A stretch of 64,000 nucleotides of DNA from Asparagopsis taxiformis (GCA_030407315.1 JALQPE010002041.1:372001-436000); one strand, 5' to 3'; counted from the stretch's first letter, positions 51,861 to 63,604 are shown. Notes: a model not told the origin generated them from the sequence alone. Numbers and translations: made by a program.

Positions 51861-53240
51861 CGGGCGCCGGTTCAGAAATTCAAAAATTTCGACCCCAGAA
51901 ATTTCTGCCGCCGTGCTCGACATGGATGTCCGCATCCATCACGGCGACCACTCTATTTTTCCTTGTCGGTCGACTCCAATTTCGTCTTTAATTTTTTCAT
52001 CCTCTCGCTCACACCCCCTTCCTGTTGGTGCTCACCTCCCCCGTACTGTACCTCAAACACCCCCAATACCACTCTAGCACGCATTTTCAGATACCTATCC
52101 CCGCTTCCACGGTGCACACCTCCATTCCATACTACTTTTCTGCTCTACCGTACAGATTTCGTATAACCAGTCCTCATACTACCTCAGAATAGGGCAAAAC
52201 ACCCCTATCTCCTCGACCATGCTCTCCCCCATCACCTTTGAAACGTATTGTTCTTCAGTACCCTCTCTCCTCTACCCTCAACCCCTCTCCTTCGCCCTCT
52301 ACACAAACTTCCCCTGCAGCTTACTCTTCCAAAACCTCTCACTCCCCATCCCGTACCCGACCTGCTCCACCCCTCCCTCCCTCAGCTGCTCCATGCCCCC
52401 ACGCCATCCGCATCTTCGATACCGTATACACCACCACCACCGGCCCACGCTCCCGCACTGCGGGGTGGCTCCCCCGCCGTATCCCCAGAAACCTCCCCGC
52501 TCTGAAACACATATCAACCCCCCACTTCGCACCCTTCCTCCCACTCCCCTCCCTCCCCAAATACAATAACCCCCTTCTTCTCCATCACATCCCCACTCAC
52601 CACAGCCAGAACAGACGCCACCCCCTCCCCTTCTTTCTCCTCACTTTCCTAAAACCCCTCCTCTCGGCGCCTTCAACCGCACCCTCCTACGGTCCCACCT
52701 AAACACCTCCTCCGCCCTCACTACCCCAACACCCCGCAGCGTCTCCCCAATCCCCATAATATGCTTGTCGGCACTCCTCTCCGAATCACAATCCATTCTA
52801 AACCCGCACTCCGTACATTTCCACCTCCCCCTGTACCATCCCAAGATTCCATCCCCCCACAGAACACATCCTCATACCACAGAAGAATTTTCTTCCTCTC
52901 ATACCTCATCCTTAAAACCTCCATCAGCTCCATGTAAATTTCGATGAAAATATTTTCTCTACTATGCAATCTCAAACATGTATGAGCCTATGCCTTTCCG
53001 CTTTGTCAACCCTGAATATTGGTACTCATGTATTCATAAAATAGGGCCACCCACATCCCTATCCCGTTCTGCAAGCTTTACAAACCACTAGACGCATACT
53101 CCACAACTATACAACAAACACTACTCGCTATTTCAGACGACGCGGTACACAAGTAGCGTAGTGTCAACCTTCCGTGACGCCTTCCCTGATGCGTACAAGT
53201 GGGAAACACGTCTAGACGTATATCAGAACTGAGTGCGGGA
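51861..53240. other. pyrimidine-rich low-complexity region
   Basis: Between about 52000 and 52900 the + strand is dominated by C and T, and ~52250-52700 has very little G. ORFs here are compositional artefacts. I see no gene, although a minus-strand ORF (52641-52844) includes a WKCTECGFRMDC stretch that I could not place. Confidence 0.45.
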
Positions 53241-55352
53241 ATTTTCGGCACAGGAGATGCTGGGCCACCAAATTGATTTTTCGGAAATTTTAGAATTTCT
53301 GGGCTGGCCAGCAATGCAATCGAGCTGGACATCCACCGGACGTCCATTTCAGGTTGGTCGCGAGAGGGTGGGGCGGGACCATGATGAAACAAGGACCAAG
53401 ACCTTTCCCTGACGTGTTGAGCCTGAAATCGACCCTTCGTGAGACGCGATTTTGGCTTACAGTTGGTGCTAATAGAAGCCAGTGATAGCCCCGATCGGGG
53501 CGGCAGCCGGCTCCGGCTTACAGTTGGTGCTTACAGACGCCAGTGATAGCCCCCGATCGGGGCCGGCGGTCGGTTCCTGGGGCCGTTGTGGCCAAATTAG
53601 ACACCCTGATTTGAATTAAAATTTGGGCTATTCTCAAAAACATGCACATGTGAACATGTTTTTGAGATGGGGGTGTGCCGTACGGCACAATCGACCGCCC
53701 AAATCGTTGATTTTTGCAAGATTTTTTGTGCCCGAAATTGTAGAATTTCTGGGCTGGCCAGCAGTGCATCTGAGCTGGACATCCACCGGACGTCCATTTC
53801 AGGTTGGTCGTGTGCTGCCTACATCCACGCATTGCAGCAACTAAACAGGCGGGTTCACTACTAATATAAGTGCACGGAATATGAGTAACGTGATGGGTGA
53901 GTAGTGTTTGTGTTGAGGGAGTAAGGCGGGACCATTATGAAACACGGAAGAAGATGCGTACCTAGCATAACTTAGGCTTGAAGCCTGGAATCGACCCATC
54001 TTTCGGCGCCATTTAGCCTCACAGTTAGTGCTTACAGAAGCCAGTGATGACCCCGCTCGGGGCGGCGGCTCCGGTTCCTGGGGCCGTTGTGGCCAAATTA
54101 GACACCCTGATTTGAGTTAAAATTTGGGCTATTCTCAAAAACATGCACATGTGAACATGTTTTTGAGATGGGGGTGTGCCGTACGGCACAATCGACCTGC
54201 CCAAATCGTTGATTTTTTACAATTTTTTGTGCCCGAAATTTTAGAATTTCTGGGCTGGCCAGCAGTGCAATCGAGCTGGACATCCACCGGACGTCCATTT
54301 CAGGTTGGTCGTGTGCTGCCTACATCCACGCATTGCAGAAACTAAACAGGCGGGTTCACTACTAATATAAAGTGCACGGAATATGAGTAACGTGATGGGT
54401 GAGTAGTGTTTGTGTTGAGGGAGTAAGGCGGGACCATTATGAAACACGGAAGAAGATGCGTACCTAGCATAACTTAGGCTTGAAGCCTGGAATCGACCCA
54501 TCTTTCGGCGCCATTTAGCCTCACAGTTAGTGCTTACAGAAGCCAGTGATGACCCCGCTCGGGGCGGCGGCTCCGGTTCCTGGGGCCGTTGTGGCCAAAT
54601 TAGACACCCTGATTTGAATTAAAATTTGGGCTATTCTCAAAAACATGCACATGTGAACATGTTTTTGAGATGGGGGTGTGCCGTACGGCACAATCGACCT
54701 GCCCAAATCGTTGATTTTTTACAATTTTTTGTGCCCGAAATTTTAGAATTTCTGGGCTGGCCAGCAGTGCAATCGAGCTGGACATCCACCGGACGTCCAT
54801 TTCAGGTTGGTCGTGTGCTGCCTACATCCACGCATTGCAGAAACTAAACAGGCGGGTTCACTACTAATATAAAGTGCACGGAATATGAGTAACGTGATGG
54901 GTGAGTAATGTTTGTGTTGAGGGAGTAAGGCGGGACTATTATGAAACACGGAAGAAGATGCGTACCTAGCATAACTTAGGCTTCAAGCCTGGAATCGAAC
55001 CTTCGTAAGACGCGATTTTGGCTTACAGTTAGTGCTTACAGAAGCCAGTGATGACCCCGCTCGGGGCGGCGGCCGGTTCCTGGGGCCGTTATGGCCAAAT
55101 TAGACACCCTGATTTGAATTAAAATTTGGGCTATTCTCAAAAACATGCACATGTGAACATGTTTTTGAGATGGGGGTGTGCCGTACGGCACAATCGACCG
55201 CCCAAATCGATGTTTTTTGCAATATTTTTTCTGCCCTGAATTGTAGAGTTTCTGGGCTGGCCAGCAATGCATCTGAGCTGGACATCCACCGGACGTCCAT
55301 TTCAGGTTGGTCGTGTATCGTGCACGTCCACCCATTACCGGAAGCAAGTAGG
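53241..55352. repeat. ~501-bp satellite array, about four and a half copies
   Basis: Anchor hairpins start at 53633, 54134, 54636 and 55136, giving periods of 501, 502 and 500 bp. A more diverged partial copy lies at 53241-53520. Each unit holds an inverted repeat TCTCAAAAACATG / CATGTTTTTGAGA with a 10-nt loop, a 16-bp palindrome TGTGCCGTACGGCACA, a CCCCGATCGGGG-type palindrome (CCCCGCTCGGGG in some copies) and CCGGACGTCCA. Copies differ by a few substitutions and single-base indels, so they are older than the 4.57-kb array. ORFs of 66-73 aa within units are not conserved in a coding-like way. Confidence 0.88.
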
Positions 55353-55665
55353 CGATGAAGCACGTACAAACCCAATTGTTCTGCTATTTCTACCATAGAC
55401 CATCGAGTCTAGAGATGTGAGGGAATCGTCCTGGAAATCATGCTCCAACCCACGAGGGAATGGACAATCTAGTTTGAAAGCATGGAACGGAAGTACATTA
55501 TACTAGGTTCATAGATTGGAAGTGATAAAGGAGATGATTATATTCTCGATAATTGTTTACCAAAGTAGTAGTTGTTAAGCTATCTAGCCGTCGGAAAATT
55601 CTTCTTCGTCTTCGTCCTCACTATATTCAGGATCTCCCGGCAGAATAGGCACTATCGGGACCCCT
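55353..55665. other. spacer between satellite and dioxygenase-like fragment
   Basis: About 310 bp, AT-rich in its second half. No feature recognised. Confidence 0.4.
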
Positions 55666-56109
55666 CTAATTGTGTAGGCTATCCTTGCGTGGTTCTGTCT
55701 TCTTCATCCGCATCATTCCGAGCTGCCCTGTCTTCGGCCTACGATCTTTCTTGACCGGGATGGGAACAACTGTCTTGTGGCGAACATTGACAGGTGCCGG
55801 TTGACTTTGCCTGGCAGACCGGCGCGGAGCATTGGCGATTACTTCTTCTTCGAATCCCAACCGCCTGATGAAACCAAACGAAACATTGTCGGGAATCGGA
55901 TACGACGCATTCCTGAAATACGTGTGATACCTCGTTGTCGTGTGTGACACAACTCTGTCGACATGCCCTGCCCCGGCATGTTGTACATGGCCGTGACCGA
56001 TGAAGACTGAACGTGGCGGAACGATTACCTTCTTCAGCTTCATCGTCTTGGCGTACATATCTAATTCCAGTGCTTTGGAAAAGACGTACTTGTGGGACCC
56101 TGGACACAC
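55666..56109 (-). pseudogene. fragment resembling a 2-oxoglutarate/phytanoyl-CoA dioxygenase-like protein
   Basis: A 147-codon minus-strand frame (no ATG; opened from a stop ~45 nt upstream) contains CPGSHK, then VPPRSVFIGHGHVQHAGAG and a TTRYHTYF segment. The spacing of PGSHK, the 'G....gHG..HAG' turn and the Arg-containing strand resembles the C-terminal half of the double-stranded beta-helix of PhyH-like dioxygenases. The N-terminal half, with the HxD iron motif, is absent. It is probably a decayed or captured gene piece next to the retrotransposon. Confidence 0.4.
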
Positions 56110-56511
56110 CCATGTGGGACTCGTCCCGTATCGCGCTGCGAGCGGTCACGGGAGGGACAATTCCAGGCGTCTGGAATGGGCGTCAGGAAGGGTCGCTTAA
56201 GCGGTACGCTCGAGAGCGTGAGTGGGTGCTCGATAGGGAATCAGCCGCGAAGAGCCGCGTGGGAATCAATAGCCACAGTGACGTGGCAAGGCAATTGTCG
56301 CCCAAGGGCGAATGGGCGCGTGCCGCCTTGCATTGGCACCGGCCACATTGCTTGCGCGGGACCCTTCGGCGAGCGTGCAACGTGTAGCGATATAGGCGCG
56401 ATTAGTCACACACGTGTGCGAGCGGGAGGATTCTCCCGTTACAGCTACACACGTGTATGTTACGGCTAGCCGTTTCTATTAGTTTACACGTAGCAACGTA
56501 GCAGCTTACTC
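56110..56511. other. region 5' of the candidate LTR
   Basis: No gene recognised. Two ACACACGTGT palindromic boxes (~56408 and ~56447) flank an inverted repeat CGGGAG-GATT-CTCCCG. This may be promoter-like or part of an older LTR. Confidence 0.35.
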
Positions 56512-57383
56512 TGTAAGGCCCCTGGGCCGCATAAACACCCCACAAGGTCCATTGGACGCCGGACCGGGACCATTGGTCCTGGTCCGGTCCCGGCAGTCTC
56601 GTTGACCATTTAAGGTCAACGGATTGACCACTAAGCTACAATAAAGGTAGATCGTCTCGGTTCCAATCTTTCGACCGTGGTCGTTTAACTTACAACTAAA
56701 CGGCGGCGGCAGTTCCCTTACCGGATACCCGCTGCTCCGTTTCGATCTCCAATTGGGGATCGCTCGCACATTTCCCCAATTGCCCGCCGCGGGCCTCCTC
56801 CGGCGGGAGTGCACGTGGATTGCCCTAGGGCATTTCGTCTCCACGGTAGTGGAGAACCTTCCCGCTTCTTTTAACGCCGCTAGGCGACCGGGAGGGGCCT
56901 TCCGCCCACCGGGACAAGGCTGCCGACTGGGAGTGCTGTCGGTTGGCACCCCCAGCCGGTCAACCGAAGCCAACGCCCGCAGGCTTTTCAAACGGTCCCG
57001 ACCGCTGCCGTCAGTGGTATCACAGTTGCGGAATACGTCGTGTGAAAACCACGCGTGGAGGCGACCACAATCCCCGCGGGGATCCATCGCGCTAAGTGCC
57101 CAGTTAACCCTTGAGTGGGTTGAGGACGGCCACGGCCGATAGATCCCTCCGGCAGGTTAGATCCAGCCGTCCCGGACCCCGCTCTACCACCCGCTACCGG
57201 GTTGGGAGACAGGTGTCCGGGCTCCGAGGGATCGATCCACCCGACACAGCCCTCGGGCTACTAGGATCGCACGAGGCGTCAACCTCGTGGAATCGGCGCT
57301 CTCACTCGTGAGTTCGAAGCCTTATCCCTATCCTCTAATCCTCCTCGGAGGTATAATCCATCTACAAGGGCTAAGGTCCTACA
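56512..57383 (+). repeat. candidate 5' LTR of the Ty3/Gypsy element
   Basis: Begins TGTAAGG and ends CCTACA, the usual TG...CA form, directly followed by TT and a primer-binding-site-like TGGTCTCTCGACC. Length 872 bp. No second LTR is in the window to confirm the ends, so both boundaries are inference. It contains an imperfect hairpin GGACCGGGACCA / TGGTCCTGGTCC at 56561-56585. Confidence 0.4.
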
Positions 57384-57672
57384 TTTGGTCTCTCGACCTA
57401 GAAGCGTTCGGGACGCTGTTGATCAACCTAGGTTGCTAAAACATCTCCGCTGGTGAGCATTGTACACCGCTTTGTCAGCGTCAAAAACTAGGAAAGTAAC
57501 AAAGGAAAGGAAAGTATACCGTACGCGAGGTACGAAGAAAGTCAGAACGGGTACGCCCGGAGCTGCAGGCCCTGTAAATCGACGAAGATTCGTGTGAGGT
57601 AACCGTCGACAGACGTTAAACACCGTAGCTCAGAGGAGCATAATCTCAACCAAATTATTTATATTCATTTCG
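57384..57672 (+). other. retrotransposon leader with candidate primer-binding site
   Basis: TGGTCTCTCGACCTAG at 57386-57401 sits two bases after the candidate LTR end, where the tRNA primer-binding site of LTR elements is expected. The tRNA it would pair with was not identified. Confidence 0.35.
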
Positions 57673-59118
57673 GTGAGCGAACAGAATGGCCCCGGCATCG
57701 ATGAGCCGACGGCCAGCTCACTAGCCAAGGAACGGAAATCCTCGGCCACTACGACTAATAGTCGTAGGAAAGGGAGGGCAGCCAGCGTGCCGCGAACCTC
57801 CCCTCCCCGAACTCGCGCAAACGCGCGAAAGAAGACTGCCTCGGCAGTTTCAGCGGCGACACCTCCAAAGTCGCCGCCCCCGGCGGAAAATGTCCACTCG
57901 CTGTCAAGCGTGGACTCAGGGATGGGCGCTAGGCCACTTACACTTCCTGTAGTGGCGCCTACCCCTAGAGGTGATGAACTATCGGTGGCTCAAGAGCCGA
58001 CGCCTGCTGCAGCGAACAGCAGAAGCGAGGGGAAGAGAGTGCTTCGCGAGCCCTCTATCCATATTGACCCGCTTCCCAGCCTCGGCTTGACCACATTGCC
58101 ATCCACGGGATTGTTCTCGGACAGGCCCCCACGGATGCCAAGCACGGCCACTGCCCCTGCCAGTGCGGCTTTGAAGCAGCCGCCTGCCACGGCAGTTGCC
58201 CCGCAGGAGATCCGGGCTATCGCACGGGAGGTAGCCCGTGAAATCGCTCGCGAGGAGGTGCGTATCGACCGCGCCATTCACCCGCAGGCAGCTTATGACG
58301 ATATGCGCGCCTCGCTGATCTCCGAAATCGTTCCCATCGTGACCAGACAATTGGAGTCGGTCGTGACCGAACGCGTTTACACGCGACTCAAGACGGCCCT
58401 AAGGCTCGAAATTCCGCATCTCGTCCGGGACGCCGTGACAGAAATGCAGGACGCCGAGGCGCCGTTAAGTCCGCTCTCTCCTCGCAGCAGAGCGGGCCGG
58501 AACGATGACGCCGCCCGACCGGTTCGAATGGAACCGATCGGTGGAGACCCACCGAACCATGACCCCCGCAGGGAAAATAGGGAACATGAAGAAGCCCGTC
58601 GCTGGGTGGACCTCATGCGTGAATCGTGCGCTCAAGCCCCACACCAAGAACGCCCCCGGGCGGAAGAGTCACCAGACTCGTCTTACCCCGGCCTTGTCGA
58701 AATCAGGCCGCTTAACGAGCGCTTCACGAAAGCCCTATCTTACCGCACATATAGGTTGCGGAACCAAGACAACCGCTACGACGATGAAGTCGCCCAGCGG
58801 CTGTCCCGGACGGCAAGACAGCTCAGGCATGTCATGACCGTACCGCTCTTCACTGGTGAAGACCCAATCGCCGTTCTGGCGTTCTTGAAGAACTTCAAGT
58901 TTGCGTGTGATGAAACCGGCGTGGCCGAAGGAGCAGCCCTCCCGCTCATGAAATATTTCATGGCTGGGGAGGCTCGTGAAACGATGCTCTCTTACGTCGG
59001 CCGAGGCACGGGTTTTGCCGATACCCGGAAGCCGTCAACTGGCTGTTACTCGCGTACGCGAAGGAGTCGGTACTCCAACACGCGTACCGTCAAGTCACGC
59101 AAATGCGCCAAGGCGTAG
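57673..59118 (+). pseudogene. Gypsy gag, N-terminal part (frameshifted)
   Basis: 481 codons from a GTG; the frame is open from 57598 and has no early ATG. A Ser/Thr/Pro-rich N-terminus is followed by a retrotransposon gag-like domain (VPLFTGEDPIAVLAFLKNFKFACD, then ALPLMKYFMAGEARETML). At ~59020 the reading frame is lost by a single-base change; the correct continuation is in another frame and leads into the second gag part. Confidence 0.75.
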
Positions 59119-59966
59119 CAGAGACTGAAGACCAGTTCGCCTTCCGTCTCCGAAGGGAAGCCCTGAGGTGCGGTGACGCATTCCTCGAGCGCTCCCTCAT
59201 GGCGATTTACATCGATGGATTATTATCATATTCACAACACGTTGTGCGGGATGATGTGTCCAAGAACCCCCGTATGACGTTTCAGGACGTTCGTATGCGC
59301 GCGCAGAGCCTTGGCGATACTGCTCGTGAAACGCAGCGCCAACACTCCCGCCTGCGCACTAATCCCCCGATACCTACGCAGAAACGGGTCACCACGCGTA
59401 GGGTGAATACGATATCCGTAGACGAAGGAACGCTCGCGAGCGAACAAGGCAATAATGCCGTGTTGGCCGTGGCCTTCGGCGGGGAAAATACCCCGCCTCT
59501 GGATTCGGTCGATACGACTCCCATAGGAGTTTCTGAAGGAGGGATAGAGGCTGGTGCAACCGCCCACACCCCCACTCCACGCCAGTTGGACTTCAATGGC
59601 TCTGATGGTGATCGACGAGACAGGGACCGTGGAAGACCCTTGGGTCAGCGACGGGAATACCCTAAGACCCCACACTCGCGAGTGTACCCCAGCGCACGCA
59701 CGCCGCCACGTTGCCTCGTATGCCGCAAGGTGGGTCATGTCATGACCCAATGCCGCTTACTCCCCCAGGAGGTCCGCGATAACATCAAGGCCGCGCAGGC
59801 GCGCGAACCATACGACCAGAACGAAAGGGATTTGCTACGCACCCTACTGGTTGACACCGAAGAAGCTGAACTCCCACGGGAGTTGGACGAGCTATCGGTA
59901 GGAGGGAGCTCTTCCTCCAGCGATATTGGCCCCCACCCGGAAAACGGGATGGAGGAGGCGATGTAG
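59103..59966 (+). pseudogene. Gypsy gag, C-terminal part with zinc knuckle
   Basis: Continues the gag protein after the frameshift; coding similarity really begins at ~59022. It carries a CX2CX4HX4C zinc knuckle (CLVCRKVGHVMTQC), the nucleocapsid RNA-binding motif, and ends in an acidic tail. Confidence 0.78.
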
Positions 59967-59998
59967 GGGAACCGCCTCCGAGCGCCTCGACACCCGGT

Positions 59999-61078
59999 GT
60001 GAAATTCGCTCATTCACCGCTTCCGGGTGCTGAACAAGTTGGTCAAGCCCAAACGGCTATAAGCCAACTTGCCCCTGTAGTGCAGAACATTGTCCAAGGA
60101 CAACCAGCCGGCTCAAGGGATGAGCCCGGTGACGTCTCTGTACTAACCGTCGGAACGCGCAACTACCAAGTTGACGCGTTGCTAGGATTGACCAAGGTCA
60201 GTTTTAGTTACTTGGCCGCAGTGTTGGACACTGGGGCCAGCCTTAGTGTTATTCGAGAGAACGCGCTCCCCACTGATTGGCGGCAGCGATATCCTCTCGA
60301 AAAACTTCCCGCAGGAACTCGAGTTCTTGATGCAAACGGCCGCCGAATGCCACCAATTGCTGTGGCAATCCTACACCTCCAGGTTGGGAAATCGACAATT
60401 CGGCAACGCTTCATAGTTGTCGAACAACTTGCTGTCGCTTGCATCCTTGGATGTGATTTCATCAACGCTCATGTTGATGCCGTACTTCCGCCAAAACGGC
60501 TGTTTATCATGCGCCATACCCAGGAACGTATACCCATTGGGTGGCGGAAGTCTCTCACGAGAGTACCAGTGCCTCAGTCGCCATTGCTACCGAGGCCGCG
60601 CAACCGCAACGTCCGCGTGGCTGCGAGTATAACCCTCCCGCCGCGACGGACCACTCGAGTCTCCGTAATTACTTCGGAGCCAGGTCTCCAAGTCTTGGTT
60701 CCGAAGAAGGCCCTTCTTGAAGGGAAAAACATCCAGATGGCGAACGGCGTCATCAGCGCTCGTGCGTTGGTACCATTCGCCGTGGAGGTTGCCAATTTCG
60801 GCAACCGAGATGTTAAGTTGCCCAAAGGCATGGTTCTCGGACACACTGAGGGTCCGCCAGCATCGATACTCACGGTCGGGTCCATAGAGAATGGCCCGCG
60901 CGAGGCTAACGACCCTGGGAGAACCAAAGACCCACGGGTCATCGATAATGCCTTACCGGTTGGTGGCGAGCCACCGACGGGCGAGGCATGCCTCCGGGCA
61001 GAACCGGCGCCAGATTGGCGCCAAACCGTGTTGGACACTATTGAAGTCTCCAACCCTTCCCTTGGGAAGAAATCATAG
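59999..61078 (+). pseudogene. Gypsy aspartic protease region
   Basis: Retropepsin-like domain with the active-site triplet in AVLDTGASLSVI and the strand ACILGCDFI, which matches the family's 'ILG.dfl' motif. A long linker follows. It is out of frame with both gag and RT, ending at a TAG just before the RT frame; since protease and RT are normally one polyprotein, another frameshift near 61060 is likely. Confidence 0.78.
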
Positions 61079-61080
61079 CG

Positions 61081-63306
61081 ATGCTGGAAAAGCACGCGTC
61101 GATGTGGAGTGGTCACCTTGGTGAGATTTCAGCGACGCAGCACCGCATCGACTTGAAGCCAGACACCGTGCCAATTCGGCAAGCACCGTACCGAGCGGGG
61201 CATAAAAATCGCGAGATTATAGCCACCCAGGTGCGCGAAATGCTTCAGGCCGGCGTCATCGAGCCGGCACAGTCAGAATGGGCGAGCCCAGTTGTGGTTG
61301 TGCCGAAAAAGGATGGTTCGTCGCGTTTCTGCGTCGATTACCGACGGCTTAACGCCGTGACAGTTAAGGATGCATACCCCATCCCGAGGATGGATGACTG
61401 CATCGACTCCCTCGGTGAAGCAGCCATTTTTACCACGCTCGATTGCAACAGCGGGTATTGGCAGATTCCAATCGCCGAGGCGGACAAGGAGAAGACGGCT
61501 TTTACAGCACACGTTGGTTCCTATCAATTCGTGCGCATGCCTTTTGGCCTTACTAACGCGCCCGCAACCTTCCAGCGTGCGCTTGACATTCTCCTTTCGG
61601 GAGTCAAATGGCAGTTCTGCCTAGTGTATCTCGACGACGTAATTATCTTCTCGCGAGAAGAAGAAGAACACATTGCGCACGTCGACGCCATATTGACCAT
61701 TCTACGGAATGCAGGAGTCTCACTCAAGTTCAAGAAGAGCGAGTTCTTCCGCAAAAGTGTGGATTATCTCGGACACCGCATTCGACCGGGCAAGCTCGAG
61801 GTCATAACCACTGGCCTAGATGCGATCCACGGATCATTGTACCCACGGACGCAAACACAGCTACGGAGTTTTCTGGGTTCTTGCAACGTCTACCGACGTT
61901 TCGTTAAATCCTACGCCAAGATATCTGCGCCACTCACGGAGTTACTAAAGAAGGGTATGCCCGTGCAGTTAGATGAGCCCTCAGATGCCCAGCTTGAGGC
62001 ATTTAACGAATTGAAAAAGGCGCTCGCGTCGCCACCTATCCTACGCCTCCCGCATGCTGGGAAGCCGTACACGCTCGACGTAGACGCGTCGGACGGGCAG
62101 ATGGGGTGCGCCCTATTGCAAGAACAGGAGGACAAACTGCTACACCCCGTGGGGTACTGGAGCAAAACGCTCACGGACACGCAACGCCGCTACACGACAA
62201 CGGAGAAGGAATGCCTCTCGGTGTTCTGGGCTATCAGCCTCTTAAGGCCCTACTTAGAAGGGGCTCGCTTCACCGTCAGAACGGATCATAATTCGCTCAC
62301 ATGGATCCTATCCATCACCCCTTCCGAGGGACGTCTAGCACGCTGGCGACTACGGTTGTCGGAGTTCGACTTCGATATTCAATACCGCCCAGGTATTAAA
62401 AACGTCGTTCTAGACGCGCTGTCGCGGATAGAGACCACCGGTGAAGACCGAACCCCCATCGACGAGGACATACCCACCTTCTCAATCCAAGAAGGGGAGA
62501 AAACCCACGGGACGTTTACGAAGGATGATGAGTACAGAGTGACAGAGGATATGTATCCGTTGCCCTTGGGCGATTCCGTGCCGTGTTTTGTCTCCACTCA
62601 CGAGTTGGTACCCGAAGCCATCTCGAGGGATGAGTGGATCCAGGCGCAACTGGTTGATGAGTTTTGTCAGACTATGCGCAAACGTATGGATGATGGAGTG
62701 GACCAGCAAGTGGTTCTTACAGAAGACGGGATCCTCGCGAGGAAACTGCCAGCGCTCGCTCGCCCACAGGTCCTCGTGCCCGAATCGCTACGGCCTCGGC
62801 TGTTGCGTAACTATCACTACTCTGCCACCGCTGGGCATCCAGGGGTGAGGCGGATGTACGATACTCTACGACAGGGACTTTATTGGCCGACCATGGTCGT
62901 CGATGTGCACGCCACCGTGCGCGGATGCGAAACATGCGCCAGGGATAGGATGCAGCTGTCCCGCCATACCAACCCCTTGAAGTTGTTCCCGGCCCTTAGG
63001 CCACTTGAGGACGTCGCCATAGACCTCATGGGTCCTCTACCGAAAACCTCCCGAGGAAAGTTACACGTTCTGGTCATCATGGACCGTTATTCCAAGCTGT
63101 GCAGGCTCGTGGCCATGCGCTCGATACAAGCTAGCTTGGTTGTGAAAGCCTTTGTGGAGGAATGGGTGTTTACTTATGGGGCACCTAAGACTATCCTGTC
63201 GGATAATGGACCCCAGTTTCGTTCTAAGACCTTCGTCGACGCCTGCCTCATTTTGGGTATTACGTCTGTGTTTTCGGAAGTGGACGCGGACGTCCAGTCT
63301 CTCTAG
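61081..63306 (+). pseudogene. Gypsy reverse transcriptase-RNase H-integrase, truncated
   Basis: Reverse transcriptase with FCVDYRRLNAVT, LDCNSGYWQI, FGLTNAPATFQ and the catalytic YLDD (nt 61627-61638). Ty3-type RNase H follows (TLDVDASDGQMGCALLQ, YTTTEKECLSVFWAI, TDHNSL). The integrase has the HHCC zinc domain (HYSATAGHPG ... GCETCARD) and two catalytic Asp (IDLMGPLP, LSDNGPQF). The catalytic Glu and everything after ~63276 are missing: the frame runs into a GGACGTCC repeat and ends SEVDADVQSL-stop. The domain order RT-RH-INT identifies Ty3/Gypsy rather than Copia. Confidence 0.93.
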
Positions 63307-63362
63307 TACGGGTCCTAGTCGGCCCCGAGATTTACTAGAACAAATGAACGTCCGCGTCCGAA
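63267..63362. repeat. GGACGTCC repeat inserted in the Gypsy integrase
   Basis: Left arm TTCGGAAGTGGACGCGGACG and right arm GAACGTCCGCGTCCGAA form imperfect inverted repeats around ~45 bp, a MITE-like outline. The left part is shared with 51643-51675. Confidence 0.55.
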
Positions 63363-63385
63363 AAAAATAAAAATTTTTTGGATGC

Positions 63386-63604
63386 GGACGTCCACTTTCT
63401 CTAGTACATATGGCGGAATACTAGGGCCCGACATCCACTTTCTCTAGTACATATGGCGGAATACTAGGACCCGACATCCTTTTCTCTATACATATGGCGG
63501 AATACTAGGACCCGACATCCATTTCTCTAGTACGTTTGGCGAATACTAGGACCCGACATCCACTTTCTCTAGTACGTTCGGCGGAATACTAGGACCCGAC
63601 ATCC
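63386..63604. repeat. ~43-bp minisatellite, about five copies
   Basis: Units starting with GACATCC (or GACGTCC), through TTTCTCTAGTAC and GGCGGAATACTAGG to the next GACATCC, begin at about 63386, 63430, 63473, 63514 and 63555. Lengths are 41-44 bp with a few substitutions. Confidence 0.88.

Larger units (their letters stand above)
56512..63276 (+). mobile_element. degenerate Ty3/Gypsy LTR retrotransposon
   Basis: Candidate LTR, gag, protease and RT-RNaseH-INT in the order of Ty3/Gypsy elements. At least two frameshifts, plus loss of the integrase end and the 3' LTR, show that this copy cannot be autonomous. Base composition is visibly richer in G+C than the surrounding repeats. Confidence 0.85.

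Noticed and set aside
52219..52702. Overlapping Pro/Ser/Leu-rich ORFs in the 52-kb region
   Set aside because: All three + frames are open at once because the strand is C/T-rich and lacks stop-forming A/G combinations; this is compositional.
53597..55396. Repeated 66-73-aa ORFs in the ~501-bp satellite
   Set aside because: They change frame and ends between copies and coincide with palindromes; no sign of protein-level conservation.
57014..57030. TGGTATCACAG as primer-binding site of the Gypsy element
   Set aside because: It resembles the initiator-Met PBS of plant elements, but no LTR end (CA) lies just before it and ~640 bp of leader would remain; the TGG at 57386 after CCTACA fits better, though neither is proven.
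57300..57330. tRNA-like GAGTTCGAAGCC motif
   Set aside because: Resembles a T-loop, but I could not build an acceptor stem, D-arm or anticodon arm around it.
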